6,815 nucleotides of DNA, from assembly GCA_944372725.1 (NCBI GenBank), contig CALWAA010000054.1, positions 1 through 6,815 of the forward strand, written 5' to 3'. Origin of the DNA: an uncultured Bacilli bacterium. Lineage in GTDB: Bacteria; Bacillota_I; Bacilli_A; RF39; UBA660. The notes below the pieces were generated by a model that did not search any database, was not told the DNA's origin, and saw only the letters and a program-made list of their open reading frames with translations. Below, piece after piece: positions 1 through 5,654 of the stretch (its first letter is position 1; each line of letters opens with the position of its first letter). The translations under genes were made by a program, and so were the position numbers.

Positions 1-267
1 CATGATATTATCTCTTGGGCAAAATATAACAATCTCACTTTCTTAAATTGTGCTTGCAAAATGACTTTAGAAAGTACGATAGATGAAGAGAAAAGTAAAA
101 GAAAAGAAATAAAAAATTTAATTAACAATCTAAGAAAAATAAATCCTTATATTGATTACAATATTTTTAAAAGTATGGAAAATATTAACTTAAAGCAAAT
201 ATTAGGATACAAAGATGAAGATAAAAAATATTTTTTCTTAGATGATTATAATGATAAGGAGAATTAA
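1..267 (+). CDS. TtcA-like tRNA 2-thiocytidine biosynthesis protein, C-terminal part (5' end outside window)
   Basis: Frame 1 is open from the window's first base to a TAA at 265-267, giving the last 88 residues of a longer protein. The order of features matches the C-terminus of the TtcA group of PP-loop ATPases, which thiolate C32 in tRNA. An amphipathic stretch (DIISWAKYNNL) is followed by a cysteine site (NCACKMT), a basic segment (SKRKEIKNLINNLRK), then NIFKSMENINL, which corresponds to the 'F.AMQNV' segment of E. coli TtcA. The ATP-binding SGGKDS loop would lie upstream of the window. The ATG at 61 lies inside the conserved region, so it is an internal methionine and not the start. Oddity: the cysteines are spaced C-x-C, whereas I recall C-x-x-C in E. 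coli TtcA, so this may be a related subfamily with a different tRNA target. The next gene starts 2 bases downstream, suggesting an operon. Confidence 0.75.
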   Translation, partial: HDIISWAKYNNLTFLNCACKMTLESTIDEEKSKRKEIKNLINNLRKINPYIDYNIFKSMENINLKQILGYKDEDKKYFFLDDYNDKEN

Positions 268-269
268 AT

Positions 270-1052
270 ATGTATGTAAGTGGAACATTAAAAAACAAAG
301 TAATAGATTTTTATAAACCAAGTATTACTGCTTATAGTGAAGAAGGATTAATGACTGATAAAATTGTATTTGGTTATGATGGAGAAATACTTACTCCTCC
401 ATGGGACCAAGCTTTAGAAAAAAAATTAAGCAAACGCGAAGAAGCACTAATTGAACAAGGAATTGAAAAAACGCTATTTATTACTAGCAAAAAATTTCCA
501 AGTATTCATTTTGATGTAAAAAGAATGCTATTGAATTTAAAAAATATGGACCGAAAATATGCCTATGCTCTTTTTGAATGTTTATATGAAATGATTATTT
601 CCATAAATACAAAAGATGAACTAGCTCACCGTTTACAAACGTTTTCATCCTTCATAAACAGCTTAGATGAAATAAGTCAAAATCAAATTGATTTAGATAT
701 TTTAATTTCCTTATTTTTACAAGGAAAAGATTGCAGTATAGAAAATTTAAAACTTGCTAAAGAACAAAAATTTCATATTATTGAAGAAGAAATATTAAGT
801 GAAAAGTTATATAAAACAATTATTTTTGGTGAATTTGTATCACCTAAAAGAGTACCAAAAGTAGCACCTACTTTATGTCAAGATATTGAATATTCCAAAA
901 TGGTTTTACCAATTTATTTTGCGATAGAAAACGAATTAGACGCCAATAAATTTTTAAATTTATGTCGCATACCAGATTTAGATGAAGAGCAAGTAAAAAG
1001 GAATGCTCGCACTCTTCACATTCCCGAAAATATTACAAACTTAATTAGATGA
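270..1052 (+). CDS. Unrecognised 260-residue soluble protein, co-transcribed with the TtcA-like gene
   Basis: The ATG at 270 is preceded by AAGGAG (256-261) lying in the last codons of the TtcA-like gene, 8 bases before the start. The 2-base gap implies translational coupling. I do not recognise the family. The protein has no signal peptide or membrane segment and is rich in Lys, Glu, Ile and Leu. The N-terminus (about 1-50) contains aromatic and Gly/Pro turns (VFGYDGEILTPPWDQ). From about residue 50 it looks mostly alpha-helical, with charged helices. No nucleotide-binding loop, zinc site or catalytic motif is apparent. The gene ends in TGA and overlaps the convergent ylbL by 12 bases; its terminator lies inside ylbL. 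Its tie to a tRNA-modifying enzyme suggests RNA or translation biology, but that is inference. Codon use and base composition match the neighbours, and the strong ribosome-binding site and long open frame make it a real gene. Confidence 0.85.
   Translation: MYVSGTLKNKVIDFYKPSITAYSEEGLMTDKIVFGYDGEILTPPWDQALEKKLSKREEALIEQGIEKTLFITSKKFPSIHFDVKRMLLNLKNMDRKYAYALFECLYEMIISINTKDELAHRLQTFSSFINSLDEISQNQIDLDILISLFLQGKDCSIENLKLAKEQKFHIIEEEILSEKLYKTIIFGEFVSPKRVPKVAPTLCQDIEYSKMVLPIYFAIENELDANKFLNLCRIPDLDEEQVKRNARTLHIPENITNLIR
995..1024 (-). terminator. Candidate intrinsic terminator of ylbL, lying inside the opposing gene
   Basis: Read on the minus strand, GGAATG (1024-1019) pairs perfectly with CATTCC (1005-1000) across a 13-base loop and is followed by five T (999-995). 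It begins 17 bases after the ylbL stop codon, and its sequence also codes for part of the C-terminus of the plus-strand gene. The stem is short and the loop long, so it would be a weak terminator. Confidence 0.35.
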
Positions 1053-2060
1053 GTTTAACTCTTCTAATTTTTTTATAGCTTCCTCAAAAGTACTAACACT
1101 AATAATAGTAATATCATAATCTTTTTCTTCTGCTACTTTTCTTGCTTCAGCATAATTTTCTTCTGGACACATAAATATATCAGCATCATTTTTCACAGCC
1201 CCAATAAGCTTATATTTTACGCCGCCAATTTCGCCAACATTACCATTAATATCAATTGTCCCAGTACCTACTATTTTCTTACCACCAGTGATATCTTCTG
1301 GTACTAACTGATTATAAATTGTAAGACTCATCATCAGTCCACCACTAGAACCTGCTTCACTTGCTTTCGAAGTGATTGTTACTTCTGGTTCGGTAACATA
1401 CTCATAAGTAGTAAGAAGACTAACCCCTATTTTTACCCCATCACTAGTATCATAAGTTATAGCCTTGCATTCTCTTTCTTTATCCTCTCTAAGAACTTTT
1501 AAGGTAACTTCCTCTCCTCCATTTAATTTACTTACTATGGCTTTTAAATCATCTAAAGAAGATATCTCCTCATCATTAACTTCTGTAATAATATCACCAA
1601 TTTTTAAATCCGTATCTGCTTCTTTGGCAATGTAACTTATTTCATTAATTGTTCCGGTAATTTTGATATCCCGTCCGGAAGCTTTATAGGCATTAATAAT
1701 GGCTGCATCCATACTCTCTTGCATATAAAGCTTTTCTCGCTCGAGCATCTCATCCATATTTTCTCCTTCGGCCGTAATTTCTTCCGCTGGAACAATATCC
1801 CAATCAGGAATAACATAAGAAATAAGTAAAAATGGAATTGACCCCCGCACCATTGAAACATAAGCCATGTTAAAAGAACCTTCGGCCTCATATCCATCTT
1901 CTACTGCAATACGGTCATTCAAATTAACTGCCCCACCTGGCGTATAAATAGAATAAGGAAGTCTAATCGTAAATAGCAGAACAACAACTAATAAAACGAT
2001 TAACTCTTTATAATTTTCTTTAATAAACTGTTTTATTTTTTCATATATCTTAGTAAACAA
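1041..2060 (-). CDS. ylbL: YlbL/DdcP-type membrane-anchored PDZ and Lon-family (S16) serine protease
   Basis: The 339-residue protein has the family's layout and length. A cytoplasmic N-terminus with a membrane anchor (about 19-34) leads to the YTPGGAVNL segment, a PDZ domain (about 131-196, with KIGDIITEVND) and a C-terminal Lon-type proteolytic domain. The Ser-Lys dyad is visible: Ser239 in GSSGGLMMSL and Lys284 in GGVKYKLIGA. The 45-residue spacing equals that of B. subtilis YlbL (S234/K279 from memory). The nucleophile motif is GSSGG, not the commoner GPSAG, but the serine is kept. In B. subtilis this protein (DdcP) degrades the SOS cell-division inhibitor YneA to end the DNA-damage checkpoint; a similar role here is inference. 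The start is TTG at 2060, with AGGTGAT (2072-2066) 5 bases upstream; the next ATG would remove the membrane anchor. The gene is divergent from a ylbJ-like gene, its neighbour in Bacillus as well. Confidence 0.92.
   Translation of the reverse strand: MFTKIYEKIKQFIKENYKELIVLLVVVLLFTIRLPYSIYTPGGAVNLNDRIAVEDGYEAEGSFNMAYVSMVRGSIPFLLISYVIPDWDIVPAEEITAEGENMDEMLEREKLYMQESMDAAIINAYKASGRDIKITGTINEISYIAKEADTDLKIGDIITEVNDEEISSLDDLKAIVSKLNGGEEVTLKVLREDKERECKAITYDTSDGVKIGVSLLTTYEYVTEPEVTITSKASEAGSSGGLMMSLTIYNQLVPEDITGGKKIVGTGTIDINGNVGEIGGVKYKLIGAVKNDADIFMCPEENYAEARKVAEEKDYDITIISVSTFEEAIKKLEELNSSN
1043..1074 (+). terminator. Intrinsic terminator of the TtcA-like/260-aa operon, containing the stop codon
   Basis: AATTAGA (1043-1049) pairs with TCTAATT (1063-1069). 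A T-T mismatch separates this from an inner GAGT/ACTC stem (1051-1054 and 1058-1061) closed by a TTA loop. Seven T follow from 1068 to 1074. The upstream arm contains the last codons of the 260-residue gene and its TGA is in the stem; the whole element is also the 3' coding end of ylbL on the other strand. Confidence 0.7.
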
Positions 2061-2086
2061 ATTATATCACCTAATAAATTATATCA
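2061..2086 (-). promoter_or_regulatory. Candidate extended -10 promoter of ylbL, within a tandem TGATATAAT repeat
   Basis: On the minus strand TGATATAAT occurs twice, at 2086-2078 and 2069-2061, exactly 17 bases apart. The upstream copy is a perfect extended -10 (TGnTATAAT). Transcription from it would start near 2071, at the edge of the Shine-Dalgarno AGGTGAT, leaving a leader of only about 11 bases. No good -35 is visible upstream (the spacing falls on the start of ylbJ). The second copy overlaps the ribosome-binding site and abuts the TTG start codon. Confidence 0.5.
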
Positions 2087-2101
2087 AATAAAGAGGCAAT
2101 T

Positions 2102-3010
2102 ATGAAGGAAAAAATAGGAAACTTTACTTTTTGTTTATTTTGTTTTGTTAGTATTATCTTTATTTTTACTAATAATAAAGACGTAGCTGAGGTAATTATT
2201 AACGCTACCAATCTTTTTTTAAGAAAAGTTTTTGTATCACTTTTTCCCATGTTTATTATCAATGATATTTTAATTAATCTAAATATCCCCTACTATTTCT
2301 ATCTAGTTTTCAACAAGTTATTTTTAAAAGTATTTAAAACAAGCGGTCTAGGTGCTTATGTTTTTATCATGTCGCTAATTAGTGGAACTCCAAGTAATGC
2401 TTATATCTTAAAAGAATTAGTAGAAGAAAGAAGCTTAAGCTATGAAGAAGCAAGCCATTTTTTAATGTTTACTTATTTTTCAAATCCACTTTTTTTAACC
2501 ATAATGCTAGGAAGTATTTTTGATTCTAAAACAACTTTAAAAATTATCTTAATCCATTATATTTCCAATATACTCATTGGCATTCTTAAAAGAGGGAAAG
2601 CCCCTAAAATAACCCGTCAAAGCTTTCAATTAGAAACAAGAAAAAGGAATGGCATTTTAATTAAAAGTATTAACAAAAGTATCAGTACCCTCTTAATGAT
2701 TCTTGGAACAGTAACTTTTTATATGCTCTTAACCTACATTATTACTTATCCTTTTCAAAACAATATTCTATTAAAAACTTGTTTTTCTGGCCTTTTAGAA
2801 ATCACCAATGGTTTAAACAATTTGATAAATTTAAATATTTATAGCAAAATAAAAGAAATAATTGCAATTGCCATTATCTCTTTTGGCGGCTTAAGTATTC
2901 ATACTCAAATCAAAGCTATTTTAGAAGATACTCAAATAAAATATAAATATTTCTTAAAAGGACGTCTTTTACATACAATGATTAGTATTTTATTAATCAT
3001 AATTATTTAA
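2102..3010 (+). CDS. ylbJ: YlbJ-like integral membrane protein (nucleoside-recognition/Gate domain)
   Basis: This 302-residue, very hydrophobic protein has several membrane segments (about 8-24, 42-60, 84-97, 118-138, 146-162, 194-216, 252-268 and 288-302). Motifs match YlbJ: LFPMFIIND near 47-55, SGTPSNAYILKELV at 94-107, YFSNPLFL at 125-132 and FGGLSIHTQI at 261-270. B. subtilis YlbJ (about 400 residues from memory) is needed for sporulation and is made under sigma-E; this copy is about a quarter shorter, so its role in a possibly non-sporulating host is uncertain. The start at 2102 has AAAGAGG (2090-2096) 5 bases upstream. The divergent ylbL across 41 bases keeps the Bacillus ylbJ-ylbL association, though with inverted orientation. 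The stop codon overlaps that of the convergent pilin gene on the palindrome TTAA (3007-3010). Transport function is unproven. Confidence 0.8.
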   Translation: MKEKIGNFTFCLFCFVSIIFIFTNNKDVAEVIINATNLFLRKVFVSLFPMFIINDILINLNIPYYFYLVFNKLFLKVFKTSGLGAYVFIMSLISGTPSNAYILKELVEERSLSYEEASHFLMFTYFSNPLFLTIMLGSIFDSKTTLKIILIHYISNILIGILKRGKAPKITRQSFQLETRKRNGILIKSINKSISTLLMILGTVTFYMLLTYIITYPFQNNILLKTCFSGLLEITNGLNNLINLNIYSKIKEIIAIAIISFGGLSIHTQIKAILEDTQIKYKYFLKGRLLHTMISILLIIII

Positions 3011-3513
3011 CAAGTATAATTAGAAGGATAGCTTGTATTTTCATTTATAAGACCAATATAAGTAAATATTAAATCATCTCTACTTGTTGTATTTTCACCA
3101 TCAATTAAAACAGGTATTGTAAAAGTAACAAAATAATAATCATTTTCTAATGCTTTATATTCGTAATCTATACAAGTATCATATGTAGCATTTTTACTAT
3201 TTAAAGAGTATGTTTCTCCATCAAATTTTAATGTTTTTGAAGATACCTCAAGTGTTTTTTCCTCATCCATCATAAAAGTAATCATTGTTTTATCGTCATC
3301 TTTGCTAATATTTATGCCATTTAAATGATTATCCAAAAAGCTTTCTTGAATATTTTTAATGATTTCGGTTCTGCTAATCTCATCATCACTCGCATAGCTG
3401 GTATCATGATTAATAACTTCTAAAGACATCATTACTCTTAATAAAAGAAGTAAAACGACTGATATCAAAACAATACTAATGAGTAATTCTAAAATTGTAA
3501 ATCCTCGTTTCAT
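3007..3513 (-). CDS. Type IV pilin-like protein (pseudopilin, ComG-like), second of a pair
   Basis: The N-terminus is a textbook class III prepilin signal: MKRG, then a cleavage point before Phe5 (FTILE), with the conserved glutamate at mature position 5. A hydrophobic helix follows to about residue 30. The remaining globular part of the 168-residue protein has two cysteines, Cys114 and Cys168 (the last residue), which could form a disulfide loop like the D-region of pilins. It would be processed by a prepilin peptidase and assembled or anchored in the membrane; no peptidase, assembly ATPase or platform gene is in the window. The start overlaps the stop of the preceding pilin gene by ATGA (3510-3513). 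Only a weak purine run precedes it, so translation is probably coupled. It could be a minor pilin of a competence-like pilus; the exact ComG equivalent cannot be assigned. Confidence 0.85.
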   Translation of the reverse strand: MKRGFTILELLISIVLISVVLLLLLRVMMSLEVINHDTSYASDDEISRTEIIKNIQESFLDNHLNGINISKDDDKTMITFMMDEEKTLEVSSKTLKFDGETYSLNSKNATYDTCIDYEYKALENDYYFVTFTIPVLIDGENTTSRDDLIFTYIGLINENTSYPSNYTC

Positions 3514-3965
3514 TCTCTCGTCACTCCAATACTCGCATAATGATAGGCATCTTCAATTTTAAATTCACCAACAAAAAGATAATCATAAGCATCATTATTA
3601 GACAAGCTTTGATAATACTGGTTAAATGTCGAACTAAATTTTTCTTCATCATAATCTTTAAGACCATAGGAAACCAAATATAAATGCTCTAAAGAAAACT
3701 CTTGAAACAATAAAGAACACCCAGAACTAGAAAAATTATCACAAGAAAGTTCTATAATACTATCCGTATTTAAATCATTTAAACCATTTAACTCTAAATA
3801 TTCCTTTAAATAATACATCTGATAAATATTAGAGGCATCATCATATAAAATATTTTTTTCTTTTTTAGCTATTAAACTTGTAAAAGTACCATACAAAAGA
3901 AGCAGTGACACCGTTACAAAAGTAATCACAATAATTGTTTCTAAAAGAGCAAAACCTCGCCTCAT
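3510..3965 (-). CDS. Type IV pilin-like protein (pseudopilin), first of a pair
   Basis: MRRG followed by FALLE gives the prepilin peptidase site, with Glu9 at mature position 5 and a hydrophobic helix to about residue 32. The globular part of the 151-residue protein is rich in Tyr, Ser, Asp and Leu and has two cysteines eight residues apart (Cys75, Cys83), compatible with a small disulfide loop. The gene starts 8 bases after the DedA stop, with AGGTGG (3975-3970) 4 bases upstream and partly inside the DedA stop region, so it is co-transcribed with DedA. The second pilin follows with a 4-base overlap. Sequence outside the N-terminus resembles nothing I can name. The similar lengths and opposite ends of a tight pair suggest two partners in one pseudopilus, which is inference. 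Confidence 0.82.
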   Translation of the reverse strand: MRRGFALLETIIVITFVTVSLLLLYGTFTSLIAKKEKNILYDDASNIYQMYYLKEYLELNGLNDLNTDSIIELSCDNFSSSGCSLLFQEFSLEHLYLVSYGLKDYDEEKFSSTFNQYYQSLSNNDAYDYLFVGEFKIEDAYHYASIGVTRE

Positions 3966-3973
3966 AACACCAC

Positions 3974-4600
3974 CTACACTTTATTTTTTTTCTTATGTAG
4001 ACGTTTATAATAAAATATTCCTACAATGAGTACAAAAATAATAATTAAAATAATTAAGACAATATGTGAAAAATTATCAAAAATACCTAAAATAGATTCC
4101 CAATTATCGCCAACTTTAGCGCCAATAATGGTAAGAACAGAATTCCAAATAAGAGAACCAAATATCGTATAAATTAAAAACTTAGGCATTGGCATTTCAC
4201 TCATACCAGCAGGAATACTAATAAGACTTCGAACAATTGGAATAAACCTGCAAAAAAACACCGTTTTATTTCCCTTCGTATCAAACCAGTGGTCAGCACT
4301 TTCTATATCACTTTCTTTAAGTCTTAAAACTTTACCTACTTTACCAGACACAATTTTCTTTAAACGTTCTTTATTTAAAATTTTACCAACATAATATAAA
4401 ACGATAGCCCCAACTAAAGAACCAAGTGTTGCTGCTAAAATAACACCTACAACATGTAATTTAGTAAAAGTTGTCATAAACCCACCAAAAAGTAAAATTA
4501 CTTCTGATGGAATGGGTGGAAAGATATTTTCAACGGCTATTAAGAAAAATACACCAAAATAACCAAATTGTCCCATAACTTGTAAAACTATTTCTTGCAT
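3974..4600 (-). CDS. DedA-family membrane protein (VTT domain), possible lipid-carrier flippase
   Basis: The 208-residue protein has the DedA signature in order. First comes the re-entrant region VENIFPPIPSEVILLFGG (23-40) with Glu24. The arginine motif FCRFIPIVRS (116-125) follows with Arg118 and Arg124, then SIPAGMSEM (128-136). Membrane segments lie near 50-73, 142-160 and 178-197, followed by a basic tail (KRLHKKKNKV). DedA proteins move lipids across the membrane; B. subtilis UptA recycles undecaprenyl phosphate and PetA handles phosphatidylethanolamine. Which applies here cannot be read from the sequence. ATG at 4600 has AGAGAGGT (4616-4609) 8 bases upstream and a promoter at 4621-4648. 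It heads a three-gene operon with two pilin-like genes, an uncommon partnership. Confidence 0.92.
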   Translation of the reverse strand: MQEIVLQVMGQFGYFGVFFLIAVENIFPPIPSEVILLFGGFMTTFTKLHVVGVILAATLGSLVGAIVLYYVGKILNKERLKKIVSGKVGKVLRLKESDIESADHWFDTKGNKTVFFCRFIPIVRSLISIPAGMSEMPMPKFLIYTIFGSLIWNSVLTIIGAKVGDNWESILGIFDNFSHIVLIILIIIFVLIVGIFYYKRLHKKKNKV

Positions 4601-4620
4601 AATTAATTACCTCTCTAACA

Positions 4621-4648
4621 AGTATATCATAAATAATCATAATAACAA
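4621..4648 (-). promoter_or_regulatory. Candidate promoter of the DedA-pilin operon
   Basis: On the minus strand TTGTTA (4648-4643) is separated by 16 bases from TATACT (4626-4621), which carries an extended TGA (4629-4627). The predicted start near 4614 falls at the ribosome-binding site, giving a leader of about 14 bases. It follows directly after the terminator at 4651-4699, so the operon is insulated from anything upstream. Confidence 0.55.
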
Positions 4649-4650
4649 AC

Positions 4651-4699
4651 AAAAAGATGTTGCTTAAGTGTTAAGTACAAGTCTTAAAACGTCAACATC
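4651..4699 (-). terminator. Minus-strand intrinsic terminator downstream of the gene remnant
   Basis: GATGTTG (4699-4693) pairs perfectly with CAACATC (4662-4656) and is followed by five T (4655-4651) and a further T-rich stretch. The 30-base interior can form its own TTAAG/CTTAA hairpin (4687-4683 with 4675-4671). No intact minus-strand gene ends here. The only candidate is the remnant at 4773-4904, so this is probably the original terminator of the gene whose 3' end survives. Confidence 0.55.
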
Positions 4700-4772
4700 A
4701 TTTATTTAGGTTACCCATAGACTAATCTTGTATCCTAATGCTTCTTTACTTAACCTTAATCAAGTACTGAGT

Positions 4773-4904
4773 TTAAAAGGATATTGGGCGCACACCCGGT
4801 TCGGTCCAATCCACGTTGTTGTTGCCCAAGCTACCATTCGAATTCACATAGAACAAGCGAGCATTACCGCTGTTAAAGCGATTCGGAGACGAACCAATGC
4901 CCAT
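4773..4904 (-). pseudogene. 3' remnant of a surface-protein gene with a DUF6273/DGR-target-like C-terminus
   Basis: The minus strand is open for 43 codons (ATG 4904-4902, stop TAA 4775-4773; in-frame TAA four codons above the ATG). The peptide contains SPNRFNSGNARLFYVNSNG, then three Asn (AAC AAC AAC), VDWTEP and GVRPISF. This pattern (SPN, a serine/asparagine stretch, YVNSxG, GVRP near the end) matches the C-terminal module of DUF6273-like secreted proteins in gut Firmicutes. Some of these are targets of diversity-generating retroelements (from memory). The upstream domain is missing and no Shine-Dalgarno site precedes the ATG, so it is probably a broken gene. After GVRP the reading frame appears decayed: KLST and LIK, expected next in intact relatives, are readable only in shifted frames. 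Positions 4781-4920 are 68/140 G+C by hand count, far above the neighbours. Alternatives are a silent donor cassette or imported DNA. Confidence 0.6.
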
Positions 4905-4961
4905 GTTGATAGATTAGCCACTCTTATTATAACATTCTTCATTAAAAATGATAAGTTAGAA

Positions 4962-4991
4962 TTTACGAAAACACCTAAGACATGGTATAAT
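4962..4991 (+). promoter_or_regulatory. trmB: Candidate promoter of trmB
   Basis: TATAAT at 4986-4991 carries an extended TGG (4983-4985). TTTACG (4962-4967), 18 bases upstream, matches the -35 consensus at four of six positions. Transcription would start near 4998, at the ribosome-binding site AGGAAGTG (4999-5006), giving a leader of about 15 bases. The element lies in open reading frame 5' of the true gene, which argues against any longer form of trmB. Confidence 0.65.
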
Positions 4992-5012
4992 GATAAACAG
5001 GAAGTGATTTTG

Positions 5013-5654
5013 ATGCGTTATAACGTTATTAAAGATGCCAATTTAATTATTAAGAAAAGCCCTTATTTAGTAAATAACCCTACAGAATATAAAAATAAAT
5101 GGCATATTTTATTTGAAAATAATCATCCCATTCATTTAGAATTAGGTACAGGTAGAGGTGAATTTATCATTAATATGGCTAAAGCTTATCCTCATATTAA
5201 TTTTATTGGCCTAGAATTATATGATTCACAACTTGTTAAAGCAGTCGATAGATTAAGAGGACAAAACTTACCAAATTTGAAACTCATTAATGCTGATGCC
5301 AGAGATTTAGATAATTTTTTTGGCAAAGAAATAGATACTATTTATCTGACATTTTCTGAGCCATGGCCTAAAAAGCAAGATGAAAAGAAAAGGTTTACAC
5401 ATGAATCTTATCTAAGACTTTATGACAAAATATTTAAGAAACATAAACATATTATTTTAAAAACTGATAATAAAGTATTATTTCAGTATTCTTTAGAAAG
5501 CCTATCAAAGTATTGGTATACCTTTGAAGTAGTAAGTCTTGATTTACATCATGATGAAAGAAAAATACCTAATATTATGACAGATTTTGAAAGAAATTAT
5601 GATAAAACTGAAAAGAGACCGATTTATTATATAGATGCTAGATTTGAAGATTAA
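5013..5654 (+). CDS. trmB: tRNA (guanine-N7-)-methyltransferase TrmB
   Basis: TrmB methylates G46 in the variable loop of tRNA using S-adenosylmethionine. The 213-residue product starting MRYNVIKDANLI matches the family's usual length and N-terminus. The SAM-binding loop LELGTGRGEFI is at about 42-52, the acidic strand end LELYDSQ at about 67-73, and INADARDL at about 90-97. The signature TFSEPWPKKQDEKKRFTHES is at about 109-128, and TDNKVLF and the TDFE segment follow in the C-terminal half. ATG 5013 was chosen over the in-frame TTG at 4728 because the extra 95 residues resemble no TrmB, run antisense through a gene remnant, and would place the promoter inside the gene. AGGAAGTG (4999-5006) is the ribosome-binding site. 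The last codons form a terminator stem. Confidence 0.95.
   Translation: MRYNVIKDANLIIKKSPYLVNNPTEYKNKWHILFENNHPIHLELGTGRGEFIINMAKAYPHINFIGLELYDSQLVKAVDRLRGQNLPNLKLINADARDLDNFFGKEIDTIYLTFSEPWPKKQDEKKRFTHESYLRLYDKIFKKHKHIILKTDNKVLFQYSLESLSKYWYTFEVVSLDLHHDERKIPNIMTDFERNYDKTEKRPIYYIDARFED

Noticed and set aside
1637..1897. An 86-codon open frame on the minus strand inside ylbL
   Set aside because: Same-strand shifted frame of a clearly conserved gene, with no recognisable protein or ribosome-binding site.
2071..2262. A 63-codon minus-strand frame antisense to the start of ylbJ
   Set aside because: Hydrophobic shadow of the ylbJ membrane segments; no ribosome-binding site, and it would overlap the ylbL promoter region.
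2978..3000. Perfect 7-base inverted repeat (ATGATTA/TAATCAT) near the end of ylbJ
   Set aside because: No T-run follows on either strand, the stem is nearly all A-T, and it lies in coding sequence; chance is likely in AT-rich DNA.
3010..3040. ACAAG/CTTGT repeat after the ylbJ stop as its terminator
   Set aside because: Five-base stem with a 17-base loop and a broken T-tract; too weak to call.
1050..3512. Use of the Mycoplasma code with TGA as tryptophan
   Set aside because: TGA is the natural stop of the 260-residue gene and of the first pilin (in an ATGA overlap), and all tryptophans in conserved proteins use TGG.
4706..4760. GGTTA/TAACC inverted repeat as a transposon end or DGR hairpin
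   Set aside because: Only five matching bases about 40 bases apart, with no target duplication or GC-rich stem.
4773..4920. A complete diversity-generating retroelement
   Set aside because: No reverse transcriptase, accessory protein, second repeat copy or clear initiation element is present in the window; only a variable-region-like fragment is seen.
4728..5012. A 95-residue N-terminal extension of TrmB beginning at a TTG
   Set aside because: The extension resembles no TrmB, runs antisense through the GC-rich remnant, and contains the trmB promoter. ATG 5013 has a ribosome-binding site and gives the family's usual length.
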